Made by a program: the position numbers and the translations under genes. This document shows positions 8,610 through 16,662 of a stretch of 64,000 bases of DNA, piece after piece. Under the pieces are notes generated by a model. The model saw only the letters and a program-made list of their open reading frames with translations. It had not been told where the DNA came from and did no database searches. The first letter of the stretch is position 1, and each line of letters starts with the position of its first letter. Source of the stretch: Aquisphaera giovannonii (GTDB lineage Bacteria; Planctomycetota; Planctomycetia; Isosphaerales; Isosphaeraceae); the NCBI RefSeq assembly GCF_008087625.1, contig NZ_CP042997.1:744001-808000 (forward strand), written 5' to 3'.

Positions 8610-11600
8610 CTAATCCAGGCGCTTGATCCGGATGTTTCTGAGCCGAACCTCGCCGGTGTGTGCCTGGAGACCGACGCGGCCCGACCGTCGCCGCATCCCG
8701 GGCAGCGCTTCGGGCCTGGCGGCTAGCAGAGCCAGGTCCGTGGTCAGGATATCCTGGCCGTTGCAGGCTACCCTCAACTTCCCTCCGCGATGCTCGACCT
8801 CCATCGTGTTCCACAGGGACGGGCTTCGCACCTCGGCGGGGCGATCAGGTTGGATGGCATCTCGGCTCTCGTTATTCGTTGACCAAAGCAGCGTCCCCGT
8901 CGGTTCGAAGTTCGCACCAAAGGGTTGGAGCGAGATTTCCGGATGCCGCGGCAGACCGGCCACGGCGTCGCTTGGGAAGGCGTGAAAAGCCACCCCGCTG
9001 TTCGAACCGGCAAATTGCCGGTATTCGAATCGCAAAAGGAAATCGCCGTAGGACTGGCGAGTGAGGAGGTAGCCGAGTTTTCGATAATCTCCGGTCCCGC
9101 GGATCAGCAGGTCGCCGCGGTCCGCCTTCCAGACGTTGCCCGACCCGCCATCGATCACCCACCCCTTGAGGTCCTTGCCGTTGAAGAGCGAGGCGAACCC
9201 ATCCTCGCCCACCTCGCCACTACCGTCGGGGCTGATCTCGCGAATCCGCAGGTTCCGGAAGGCGACCCCGGCCGCTTCTCCGTACCAGTTCGAAAGGCCG
9301 ATGTAGCCCGATCTCGGGCGGCCCTGGAGCTCCGGCACGCGATTCATGTCGGCGTCGACGACCTGCGCGTGGTTCAGGGCCACGGTGACCTGGTCGCCCA
9401 GGCAACGGATCCGCATGGAGTTCCACTGCCCCGGCGGACGCGCCGCCCTGGCCTTCGGCGCGACGGCCCGCCAGATCGCACCGGAGCGAGCGTTGGCGTT
9501 TACCTCGTCCCGAACCGAGGATAAGCGGTCGTCGATCAGTTGGATCTCCATACCGGCGACTGAGTGATGTCCCTGCTCGGGGCAGCGGATATAGATTCCG
9601 CTGTTGCTCGTCGGGGATGCGAGCTTGTATTCGAGGTCGAGCTCGAAATCGCCGTAGGTGCGGTTGGATCGGAGCCAGCCGGAGGTTACCGAATCGCAGC
9701 GGATCTCGCCATCCACGACGCTCCAGCCGCCCGCCCCCGCCTCATGTCGGGTCGCGGCGTCGTCCAGCGTCCGCATCGGCGTCCAGCCCGTGAGGTCCTT
9801 GCCGTTGAAGAACGGGGGGGCCAGCCTTCGTACCACGTCCTTCGTCGGGACCGTGGCCGGGTCGGTATCCTCGGGCGGCAGTTCCTTGATCACGACCTTG
9901 CGGAACTCGACGACGCTCCCTTCGCGGAGTTGCTGCAGGGCGATGTGGCCGCGGGTGAATGCCGGCCTCGGATCGCGGAAATCGACGGTCGTCTTGCCGT
10001 CGATCTTCAGGATGATGCGGCTCCCCCGCGCGATGACCTCGTACCGCAACCAACGGTCCGGCACGAAGGGGGCGGGCGAAGCGGTCGCGTACGTGCGGAG
10101 TGAGCCGGTCCGGTACACCTCTCCGGGGTCCTCGCTGACCTCCGCCTCGTACGCCCGCACGGGTTCATCCGTTGCGGACCGACGCAGGACGACTTCATTC
10201 GTGAGCGGCCTGCGAAACATGATCCCGCTATTCCCGCCGGCGTTGACGCGCATCTCGACGATGAGGTGGAAGTCCGCATAATCGCCGCGCTCCGTGAAGA
10301 GCAGGCTCCATGGTCCGCTGCCGACGAGATGGCCATCCGCGACCTTCCAGTTGTTGCGCTCCCCGGAGAGGACCTTCCAGCCGCTCAGGTCCTTCCCGTT
10401 GAAGAGCGGGCGAAATCCGGCATCGGCCAGAGACTCCGGCGGCATTGTGGCGATCCCACCGCCTTGCGGACCGCCGGCCTTGCCGGCATCGTGGACGGTC
10501 GACGTCGCCGTACTCGCGACGGGCTCGCTCGATAGCGGCTGGGCTTTCCCCGAAGATTCAGCTTGTGCAGCTCCGGTCGATCGGGCCGGAGCCTCGCCGC
10601 CTGGGATGTCCGTCGAGGCGGGATGGGCGTCGGCGGCCTTCGCCTGCGCGGACGTTGAAGCAGGCGGCTTGCCGTCTCGGCTACCCCCATGATCGGTCTT
10701 CCTCGGGTAGACGGCCACAGCCAGGACCGCGGACAGCCCCACGAGCCCGGCGGAACACCACGCGACGCGACGGAGCGTGCGATCGCGGCGAGATGGTGTT
10801 TCCCGGGGTTTCGAGTCCATCCCGACCGATCCGCCGCCGGACCGACGGAAGATCCCCTCGAAGAACCGTCCGACGAGGCTTTCGCCTCCGGTGCGGGGGG
10901 CCGCCGTCGGCTCGCCGACCGCCGACAGGGCCGGCACCTCGGCCGCGGGGTCGGGCTCGCCCCGAAGCGAGACGCCCAGGGCGTCGGCGAACTCGCGCAT
11001 CGACGAGAAGCGGTCCTCGGGCTTCTTCGCCATCGCCTTCAGGCAGGCGGACTCGAGCCTCGCGTCGACCTCCGGGCGCAGGGCCGACGGCGGAGCCGGC
11101 TGGGCGACCATGATCTGGCCCAGGACCAGGGCCACCGGGCCCTCGAACGGCAGCCGGCCGGTAAGGAGCTCATACAGGATCACGCCGAGGGCGTAGATGT
11201 CGGTCTGCGGCCCGATCGCCTCGGCCTGGCCCGCGACCTGCTCCGGCGCCATGTAGGCCGGCGTCCCGAGCACGGCCCCGCTCTTCGTCAGCCGGACGTC
11301 CCCGGCGCCGTCGCGCCGGGCCAGGCCGAAGTCGACCACGACGAGCTCCTTCTTCCGGCTCATGAGGACGTTCGCGGGCTTCAAGTCGCGGTGGACCACC
11401 CCGGTGTCGTGGGCCGCCTGGAGGGCGACGGCCAGCTTGCGGACCACGGCCGCGGCCTGTCGCACCGGGATCGGCTCGGCCCTCCCGATCGCGTCGGAGA
11501 GCGGCCGGCCCTCGACGTAGGCCATGGTCAGGAAGGGTGAGCCGTCGACCTCGCCGACGTCGTACACCTGGCAGAGGTTGGGGTGGTCCAGGGCTGCCGC

Positions 11601-11960
11601 GGCTAGGGCCTCGCGGCGGAATCGCTCCAGCAGCTCCTCGCGGTCGGCGCCGTCCAGGAAGGGCACCTTGAGCGCCACCCGGCGCTGGAGGTGGGTGTCC
11701 GTCGCCAGGTAGACCGAGCCCATGCCTCCGGCGCCGAGCGTCCGCACCACCTGGTATCGCCCGAACGAGGAACCAGGCTCAAGCTCCGGCCCGCCCCTTG
11801 ACGCGACGCGGCGCGCGGAATCCGCGGCCGGCGAATCGCTCGAGCTCCCCGCGATGGAGCGGCCGCATCGCGGGCAGTAGAGCACCGCCGGACCGTCCAG
11901 CGACGGGACCGAGAACTCGGTCGCGCAGTCGGCGTTCGGGCAAATCACCTGGACAGTCAC
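8610..11960 (-). CDS. Zinc-ribbon Ser/Thr kinase with one membrane helix and three DUF1080 domains
   Basis: A 1116-residue protein starting at GTG 11960, chosen because AAGGAG lies six bases upstream and the N-terminal zinc ribbon starts immediately (C7, C12, C29, C32). The kinase domain spans about 66-335: GAGGMG at 76-81, K98 in VALK, HRD 190-192 and DFG 210-212, followed by an APE motif. A single hydrophobic segment at about 399-418 would place the remainder outside the cytoplasm. That part carries three copies of the DUF1080 (3-keto-disaccharide hydrolase, LamG-like) module. Each opens with an F-N-G-K-D-L-x-G-W motif (FNGKDLSGW, FNGKDLTGW, FNGKDLKGW) and has an N-S-G-I/V signature. DUF1080 is associated with carbohydrate binding or hydrolysis in planctomycetes. 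The layout suggests a receptor kinase sensing sugars or glycans, which is inference. All kinase catalytic residues are present. Confidence 0.9.
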   Translation of the reverse strand: MTVQVICPNADCATEFSVPSLDGPAVLYCPRCGRSIAGSSSDSPAADSARRVASRGGPELEPGSSFGRYQVVRTLGAGGMGSVYLATDTHLQRRVALKVPFLDGADREELLERFRREALAAAALDHPNLCQVYDVGEVDGSPFLTMAYVEGRPLSDAIGRAEPIPVRQAAAVVRKLAVALQAAHDTGVVHRDLKPANVLMSRKKELVVVDFGLARRDGAGDVRLTKSGAVLGTPAYMAPEQVAGQAEAIGPQTDIYALGVILYELLTGRLPFEGPVALVLGQIMVAQPAPPSALRPEVDARLESACLKAMAKKPEDRFSSMREFADALGVSLRGEPDPAAEVPALSAVGEPTAAPRTGGESLVGRFFEGIFRRSGGGSVGMDSKPRETPSRRDRTLRRVAWCSAGLVGLSAVLAVAVYPRKTDHGGSRDGKPPASTSAQAKAADAHPASTDIPGGEAPARSTGAAQAESSGKAQPLSSEPVASTATSTVHDAGKAGGPQGGGIATMPPESLADAGFRPLFNGKDLSGWKVLSGERNNWKVADGHLVGSGPWSLLFTERGDYADFHLIVEMRVNAGGNSGIMFRRPLTNEVVLRRSATDEPVRAYEAEVSEDPGEVYRTGSLRTYATASPAPFVPDRWLRYEVIARGSRIILKIDGKTTVDFRDPRPAFTRGHIALQQLREGSVVEFRKVVIKELPPEDTDPATVPTKDVVRRLAPPFFNGKDLTGWTPMRTLDDAATRHEAGAGGWSVVDGEIRCDSVTSGWLRSNRTYGDFELDLEYKLASPTSNSGIYIRCPEQGHHSVAGMEIQLIDDRLSSVRDEVNANARSGAIWRAVAPKARAARPPGQWNSMRIRCLGDQVTVALNHAQVVDADMNRVPELQGRPRSGYIGLSNWYGEAAGVAFRNLRIREISPDGSGEVGEDGFASLFNGKDLKGWVIDGGSGNVWKADRGDLLIRGTGDYRKLGYLLTRQSYGDFLLRFEYRQFAGSNSGVAFHAFPSDAVAGLPRHPEISLQPFGANFEPTGTLLWSTNNESRDAIQPDRPAEVRSPSLWNTMEVEHRGGKLRVACNGQDILTTDLALLAARPEALPGMRRRSGRVGLQAHTGEVRLRNIRIKRLD

Positions 11961-12473
11961 GCGAAGCTCCTTGCGGCGCAATCGACGTGAGGGCATGAAT
12001 CCGCCCGACGCGTGTCGTTCCGCCGAGGGCCGCGATCTCCCGCGCCTCCCCTCTTCGCGGGGCCGAGCGAGCCGATGAGCGGGGAGAAGCCGAGCGTCGA
12101 ACCATACCATCCATCGGCGTCACAATGATACGGCTCGAAAACCCGTGACGCGATACCAGTCGGGTATGAGCGGAGGCACCGGCGGGCGCGCGGCAGCCTG
12201 CCTGTTCTGGGTTCGAGCCCCTCGGGCGCCTGCCGGGCGGATGTTGGTCCGGCCGGGACGTGGCGGTCGCGATGCGAAACCAACGAGCCGGATGGCGACC
12301 GCCAGGACACCTCCGCGCCCCGGCCGCGTCCTCTATCCAGGCCTGAGTCGGCAGTGGGGTCGAGCACGCGAGGCCGGCAGGCGCACGCCGCGCGAGAATT
12401 CCACATGCGATGACGGCGGGACATCCGGCCCGCAGCATGTGGCCCGCCGTCACGCAGGATCGGGGGCTCACAA
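11961..12473. other. Intergenic region between the DUF1080 kinase and glycosyltransferase genes
   Basis: 513 bases with no convincing coding frame; open frames here have arginine-rich, non-conserved composition. The AAGGAG ribosome-binding site of the DUF1080 kinase lies at its left edge (about 11967-11972). No tRNA, hairpin terminator or clear promoter could be identified by eye. Confidence 0.4.
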
Positions 12474-15400
12474 TCAGGGACCGCCTGCCGAGTTACCCAG
12501 CCGGCGTACGGCATGCAAGGCCTCTTCATCCCCGTGACATTCGTGCTGGACGGCCCGCCAGTGCTCCAGGGCTACGGCGAGTTCCCCGCGCTCCTCGGCC
12601 AGGGCGGCGAGGTTGCGGCGGGTGAGGTGGCCGTAGATGCCCTGGTCCACGCTCGCGAACTCCTCCGGGCGGCGCAGGCCCAGGATCCGACGCCACGACG
12701 CCTCCGCCCCCGCCGGGTCGCCGGAGCCCCGGTGGGCCACCGCCTTGCGGAACAGCAGCTCGGCGTCGTCGGGGAAGAACGACAGGCCCTCGTCGCACGC
12801 CGCGATCGCCCGCGGCAGGTCGCCGAGCATCTGCCGGCACCGCGCGATGAGCGCGAACAGCTTCCGCGTGATCGAGTCCGACGGCGCCGAGCCGGAGAGG
12901 CTCCGCTGGAGCAACTCCAGCGCCCGCGGCCAGTCCTGCCGCTCGACCGCGATCGAGCCCAGGTTGAACAGCACGAACGGGTCGCCGGGCCGCTCGGCCA
13001 GATCCGCCTCCAGGATCCGCGCGTCCCGCTCCAGCTTGCGGCCCCGCAGGGCCGGGTCGGAGTAGCCGGTGTGCCGGACCGTCACGTCGCTCCACCGCAC
13101 CGGCACGCCGGCCCGCCGCAGCGCCGGGAGGATCTGCTCGTGCACGGCGTAGGTCCACCGCACGCCCTCGCGGACGGGGAACAGCCGGATGTGGTCCACC
13201 ACCGTGTTCCCGCCCCGCCCGTCGGGCTCCGGGTCGCAGGCGCACCGCACCACGTACGCCGCCTGGCCCGCCTCGTCCGCCGGCAGCGACGCCAGCAGCC
13301 GCTCCAGCTTCGCCCGCTCCTGCGGCTCGACCACGTCGTCGGCGTCCAGCCAGAACGCATAGTCCCCCCGCGCCCGGGCCAGCGCCGCGTTGCGGGCGGC
13401 GGCGAAGTCGTCCACCCACACGAAGTCGAACACCCTCGCCCCGAACCCCCGCGCGATCTCCGTCGTCCGGTCCCTGGACCCGGTGTCGACCACGACGACC
13501 TCATCGAACAGCCCCGCTACCGACCCCAGGCACTGCGGCAGGTTGTCCTCCTCGTCCCGGACGATCATCGTCAGGCTGACCTGCGCCTTCGTGCCGCCGC
13601 GGATGGGACCCGGGGATTTCGAGCCACGGATGGACACGGATTCACACGGATAAGGCATCGAGATCGGGTTGGGCGAGCCCGGGACACCGCCGGCCCGCAC
13701 CTGTTCCACGCCCACTCCCGGCACACATCCGCGCCCGACCCGACCTCCCCCTGCCGTCTTCCCGTCCCGGACTCCCTCTCCCCATCTGTGTTCATCTGTG
13801 TCTATCTGTGTCTCAAATCCTCTTCCGTGGCTGTGGCCGGGCCATGGCGCCAGCGTCACCGCCGTCCCCTGGAGCTCTCCCCACTTCGCGGCGTAGACCT
13901 TCGCGTTGGCCTCCAGCAGCGCCGCCGCGTCGATGCCCTGCCCGGTGAAAGTGCGGCTGCCGAAATGGTGGACGAACAGGTCGCGGGCGACGGCCAGGGT
14001 GAAGCCGGCGTCTCGCGCGCGACGGCCCAGGTCGTCGTCGTCGAAGAAGCCCAGGCCGAACCGCTCGTCCAGGCCGCCGATCGCCTCGTACACGGCCCGC
14101 TTCATCAGGAGGCAGAAGCCCGACAGCTTGCCGGCGGTGAGCCACTGGCCGCGATGCTCCTCCCGCCACCGCGCCGCGAACCCGTGCATCGCGTCGAGGT
14201 CCTTGTACGGCACATCCTCCACGAGCTGCGGCGGCGAGGCGTAGTTGGACATCGGCCCCGCCATGCCGATCGCCGGGTCCGAGTCGGCCAGGGCGACGAG
14301 CTGGTCGAGCCAGCCGTCGGTGACGACCGCGTCGTTGTTCAGCAGGACGAGGTATTCCCCCCGCGCCGCCGCCAGCCCCTGGTTGACCGCCGCCGGGAAG
14401 CCGCGGTTCGACGCGTTGCCGATGACCCTGACGGCCATCGGGGCGGCATCCGCCACGCCCGCCAGGTAGCGATCGGTCCCGTCCGTCGAGCCGTTGTCGA
14501 CGACGATCAGCTCCCAGGGCCGCCCGGTCTTCCGCACCAGGGCCCGGACGCACTCGCGGGTGAACTCGAGCTGGTCGAAGCACGGGACGATGACCGACGT
14601 CAGCCCCGGCGGGCGTCCCGAAGGGCGAAATGACACGTGCGATCCTCCGGCGAAAGGGACCGGGATGGTGACGCGCCCGAGGTCCCCGAGGACCTCCCCG
14701 GCGCGGGCCAGGAGCGCCTCCATCCGATGGCGGTACGTGTGCCCGGCGAGCGCCTCGGCCCGCCCGGCGGCGGCGATCCGCTCCCGCTCGCCGTCGTGCT
14801 GGAGGTGATGCGCGACCTTCGCGAGCAGGTCGTCGGCGTCGCGGTAGGTGACCAGGTGCTCGCCGACGACGAACAGCTCGCCCAGGCCGTTGCCCGCCAG
14901 GTCGTTCGTCACCAGCAGCGAGCCGCACGCCAGCGCCTCGAAGACCCGCATGTTGACGTCGTCGCCGAGGCTCCGGTTGAAGACGACCCGGCTCGACGAG
15001 TAGATCCTCGCCATCTCGTCGCCGAACGCCCGGCCGATGAAGTGGCCCGGGAACCGCCCCGCCAGCCGCCCCAGCAGCTCGGCGCGAGCCCCGGGGAAGA
15101 GGTTGCCGACGAAGGCGACGTCGAGCGTCTTCGGCACGTCGAGCTTGCGGTGGACGTCCGGGTCGCACGCCAGCGGCAGCCACGTCGACGTCGCCACGCC
15201 GCGGTCGCGGAGCCGATCGGCCCCGTCCCGCTGCGCCGCGAAGACCAGGTCGCATCGCCGCGCCCGCTCCAGCCTGGCGTCGAAGTCCAGGTGGGTGTCG
15301 ATCGCCCAGTACGCCAGCGGGCGGAGGGGAGAGGGCAGGCGGTGGTCACTGTCATCGTCCATGCTGAGATAAAGGTCAAACCCGCTGGCCGGGATCTCGC

Positions 15401-15515
15401 CCCGCCGGTCGGGGAGGAAGTGGACGACGTCGGCGAGCGACCGGAGCGCGGCCCTGGCGTGGATCCCGGTCGTGTCCGGCCGGAGTCGATCATCGAAGAT
15501 CAGGGCGACTCTCAA
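12474..15515 (-). CDS. Triple glycosyltransferase fusion: GT-B type + GT2 + GT2 with C-terminal TPRs
   Basis: A 1013-residue protein. Residues about 1-290 resemble a spore-maturation/CgeB-like GT-B transferase (VAFVGNLFPGARAELLGRL; VFEALACGSLLVTND, the nucleotide-sugar site). Residues about 300-560 are a GT-A/GT2 domain (SVIVPCFDQ, VVDNGSTDGT, LLNNDAVVTDGW, GGLDERFGLGFFDDDDLGRR). Residues about 645-840 are a second GT2 domain of the SunS/WaaE type (SLTMIVRDEEDNLPQCLGSV, VVDTGSRDRT, FWLDADDVVEP). The last ~170 residues are TPR-like helices. Such fusions usually build extracellular glycans or glycosylate surface proteins. The linker at residues about 561-635 is unlike the rest (low hydrophobicity, no fold) and is encoded by an inserted repeat element at 13622-13832 that keeps the frame. 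No signal peptide; probably cytoplasmic. The precise sugar and acceptor are unknown. Confidence 0.9.
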   Translation of the reverse strand: MRVALIFDDRLRPDTTGIHARAALRSLADVVHFLPDRRGEIPASGFDLYLSMDDDSDHRLPSPLRPLAYWAIDTHLDFDARLERARRCDLVFAAQRDGADRLRDRGVATSTWLPLACDPDVHRKLDVPKTLDVAFVGNLFPGARAELLGRLAGRFPGHFIGRAFGDEMARIYSSSRVVFNRSLGDDVNMRVFEALACGSLLVTNDLAGNGLGELFVVGEHLVTYRDADDLLAKVAHHLQHDGERERIAAAGRAEALAGHTYRHRMEALLARAGEVLGDLGRVTIPVPFAGGSHVSFRPSGRPPGLTSVIVPCFDQLEFTRECVRALVRKTGRPWELIVVDNGSTDGTDRYLAGVADAAPMAVRVIGNASNRGFPAAVNQGLAAARGEYLVLLNNDAVVTDGWLDQLVALADSDPAIGMAGPMSNYASPPQLVEDVPYKDLDAMHGFAARWREEHRGQWLTAGKLSGFCLLMKRAVYEAIGGLDERFGLGFFDDDDLGRRARDAGFTLAVARDLFVHHFGSRTFTGQGIDAAALLEANAKVYAAKWGELQGTAVTLAPWPGHSHGRGFETQIDTDEHRWGEGVRDGKTAGGGRVGRGCVPGVGVEQVRAGGVPGSPNPISMPYPCESVSIRGSKSPGPIRGGTKAQVSLTMIVRDEEDNLPQCLGSVAGLFDEVVVVDTGSRDRTTEIARGFGARVFDFVWVDDFAAARNAALARARGDYAFWLDADDVVEPQERAKLERLLASLPADEAGQAAYVVRCACDPEPDGRGGNTVVDHIRLFPVREGVRWTYAVHEQILPALRRAGVPVRWSDVTVRHTGYSDPALRGRKLERDARILEADLAERPGDPFVLFNLGSIAVERQDWPRALELLQRSLSGSAPSDSITRKLFALIARCRQMLGDLPRAIAACDEGLSFFPDDAELLFRKAVAHRGSGDPAGAEASWRRILGLRRPEEFASVDQGIYGHLTRRNLAALAEERGELAVALEHWRAVQHECHGDEEALHAVRRLGNSAGGP
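13622..13832. repeat. Repeat element inserted in-frame inside the glycosyltransferase gene
   Basis: Inverted ends AGCCACGGA (13622-13630) and TCCGTGGCT (13824-13832) bound about 211 bases that contain short iterated motifs: ACGGATGGACACGGATTCAC near the left end, and repeated ATCTGTGT units (13785-13812) near the right end. Such 'ACACAGAT/ACACGGAT' iterations are a familiar dispersed intergenic repeat type in planctomycetes and other large genomes. Here the element lies between two GT2 domains and adds about 70 residues without a stop. A small MITE-like origin is inference. Confidence 0.6.
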
Positions 15516-15758
15516 CGGTCGGTCTCGGCCCCGCTACGAGGTTCGTTGGTGCAGTGCGTCCCATCGGCGGCTTGCTGGGGGCATGAGCCGGGAGTTCTAC
15601 ACGCTCAGGAGGGCCTCTCGACTCTTCACGGAATGGACGTTGCCGAGATTCCGCAAACCTGTGGGAGATATAAGAATGTCCCCTTATCCGCCCTTATCCG
15701 CCCGCACGTCCCGAAAACCGCATGGCGGTCTTATCTGCCCTGTCCCCTTATCTGCCCC

Positions 15759-16577
15759 CTAGTATTGTCCCGGCCCCCACAGAACAAAAGGTTTTAGCAA
15801 TTTGTCCCTATTGTGTTTCGCAGCATCTGCCACGGTGAAGAATCTGCTTAGGGTATCGAAGGGCACACCGTCTGAGAGGAACCAGACCTCCGCATCTGCG
15901 AATATAACATGGAAGCCGCCCTTGTATCGTCCAGAGATGCCCTTGCCATTTGGCGCGTTGATAGTATGGGGCATGTCGCGGACATCAAAATCGCCCGGTG
16001 CTGGCCATGGAATTCCAGACGCCCGGGTTTCTGCACACAGAATTGTCTGCGGTGGAATGCCTCTTAGTGGCACCGGATCTTCAGACCCGTCGCCAAAGGC
16101 CGTACCAGGCCCCGTGATGGCGAGAATTCCCGTTTCAGGAAAGGGGTGAAGACTATCTTTCGGTGCAAGAGCGTCGTCACAAAAGAAGCTTGAAAAGTCC
16201 GAGAGCTGCACATTGGCTGGATCGTCCCAGGGCAGGTTCCAGTCCATCCGGCCCCGCCAAGCCTCCAATTGCACTGTCAATGCAACTCGCCAACTGTAGA
16301 GTGGCCGTTTCGACTTAACCGCTGAGTCCACCTCGATTGGCGCAGGAACTGGCGAAGTTCTATATACAGGGTAAGGAAGACGGCCTCTGAACTTACTCCA
16401 ACTAAGCAAGCTTCCCGCAACACTTCTAAAATGTTCTCGTGAGGTCTCCAGCCGATCCGAATCCTGGCCTCTTCGTACAAGCCATAGCCCTATTGCGAGA
16501 ACTGCGAGTGCGATCGACATACCAATAAGTAGCCGGACGAAATGTCGCCCCCGGTAATCCTCGGTGGAACAGTGCAT
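15759..16577 (-). CDS. DUF1559-family (prepilin-like) protein, low GC
   Basis: A 272-residue protein starting at ATG 16577 behind AGGAG six bases upstream. One hydrophobic segment lies at about residues 13-33 (FVRLLIGMSIALAVLAIGLW). The rest follows the order seen in DUF1559 proteins: a YSWRVAL...E block, WDDPAN, a GPGTAF block, a TILCAE block, a PW-x-x-P-x-D block, and finally GGFHVIFADAEVWFLS near the end. The usual N-terminal prepilin G-F-T-L-I-E-L signature is absent; the segment looks like a plain signal anchor. Base composition is clearly lower in GC than the surrounding genes and matches the 3' end of the RHS gene 85 bases upstream, suggesting the two arrived together. DUF1559 proteins are hugely expanded in planctomycetes and of unknown function. 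Because it sits directly downstream of an RHS tip it could also have a protective or cargo role; nothing in the sequence proves this. Confidence 0.72.
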   Translation of the reverse strand: MHCSTEDYRGRHFVRLLIGMSIALAVLAIGLWLVRRGQDSDRLETSREHFRSVAGSLLSWSKFRGRLPYPVYRTSPVPAPIEVDSAVKSKRPLYSWRVALTVQLEAWRGRMDWNLPWDDPANVQLSDFSSFFCDDALAPKDSLHPFPETGILAITGPGTAFGDGSEDPVPLRGIPPQTILCAETRASGIPWPAPGDFDVRDMPHTINAPNGKGISGRYKGGFHVIFADAEVWFLSDGVPFDTLSRFFTVADAAKHNRDKLLKPFVLWGPGQY

Positions 16578-16662
16578 TTCGCGCTCCTGCTCACACTAGC
16601 ATGTGCGGCATTGTTCTGTACAGCAATCATTTTGCCAAAGAGGACCTGACGATCTGGATATT

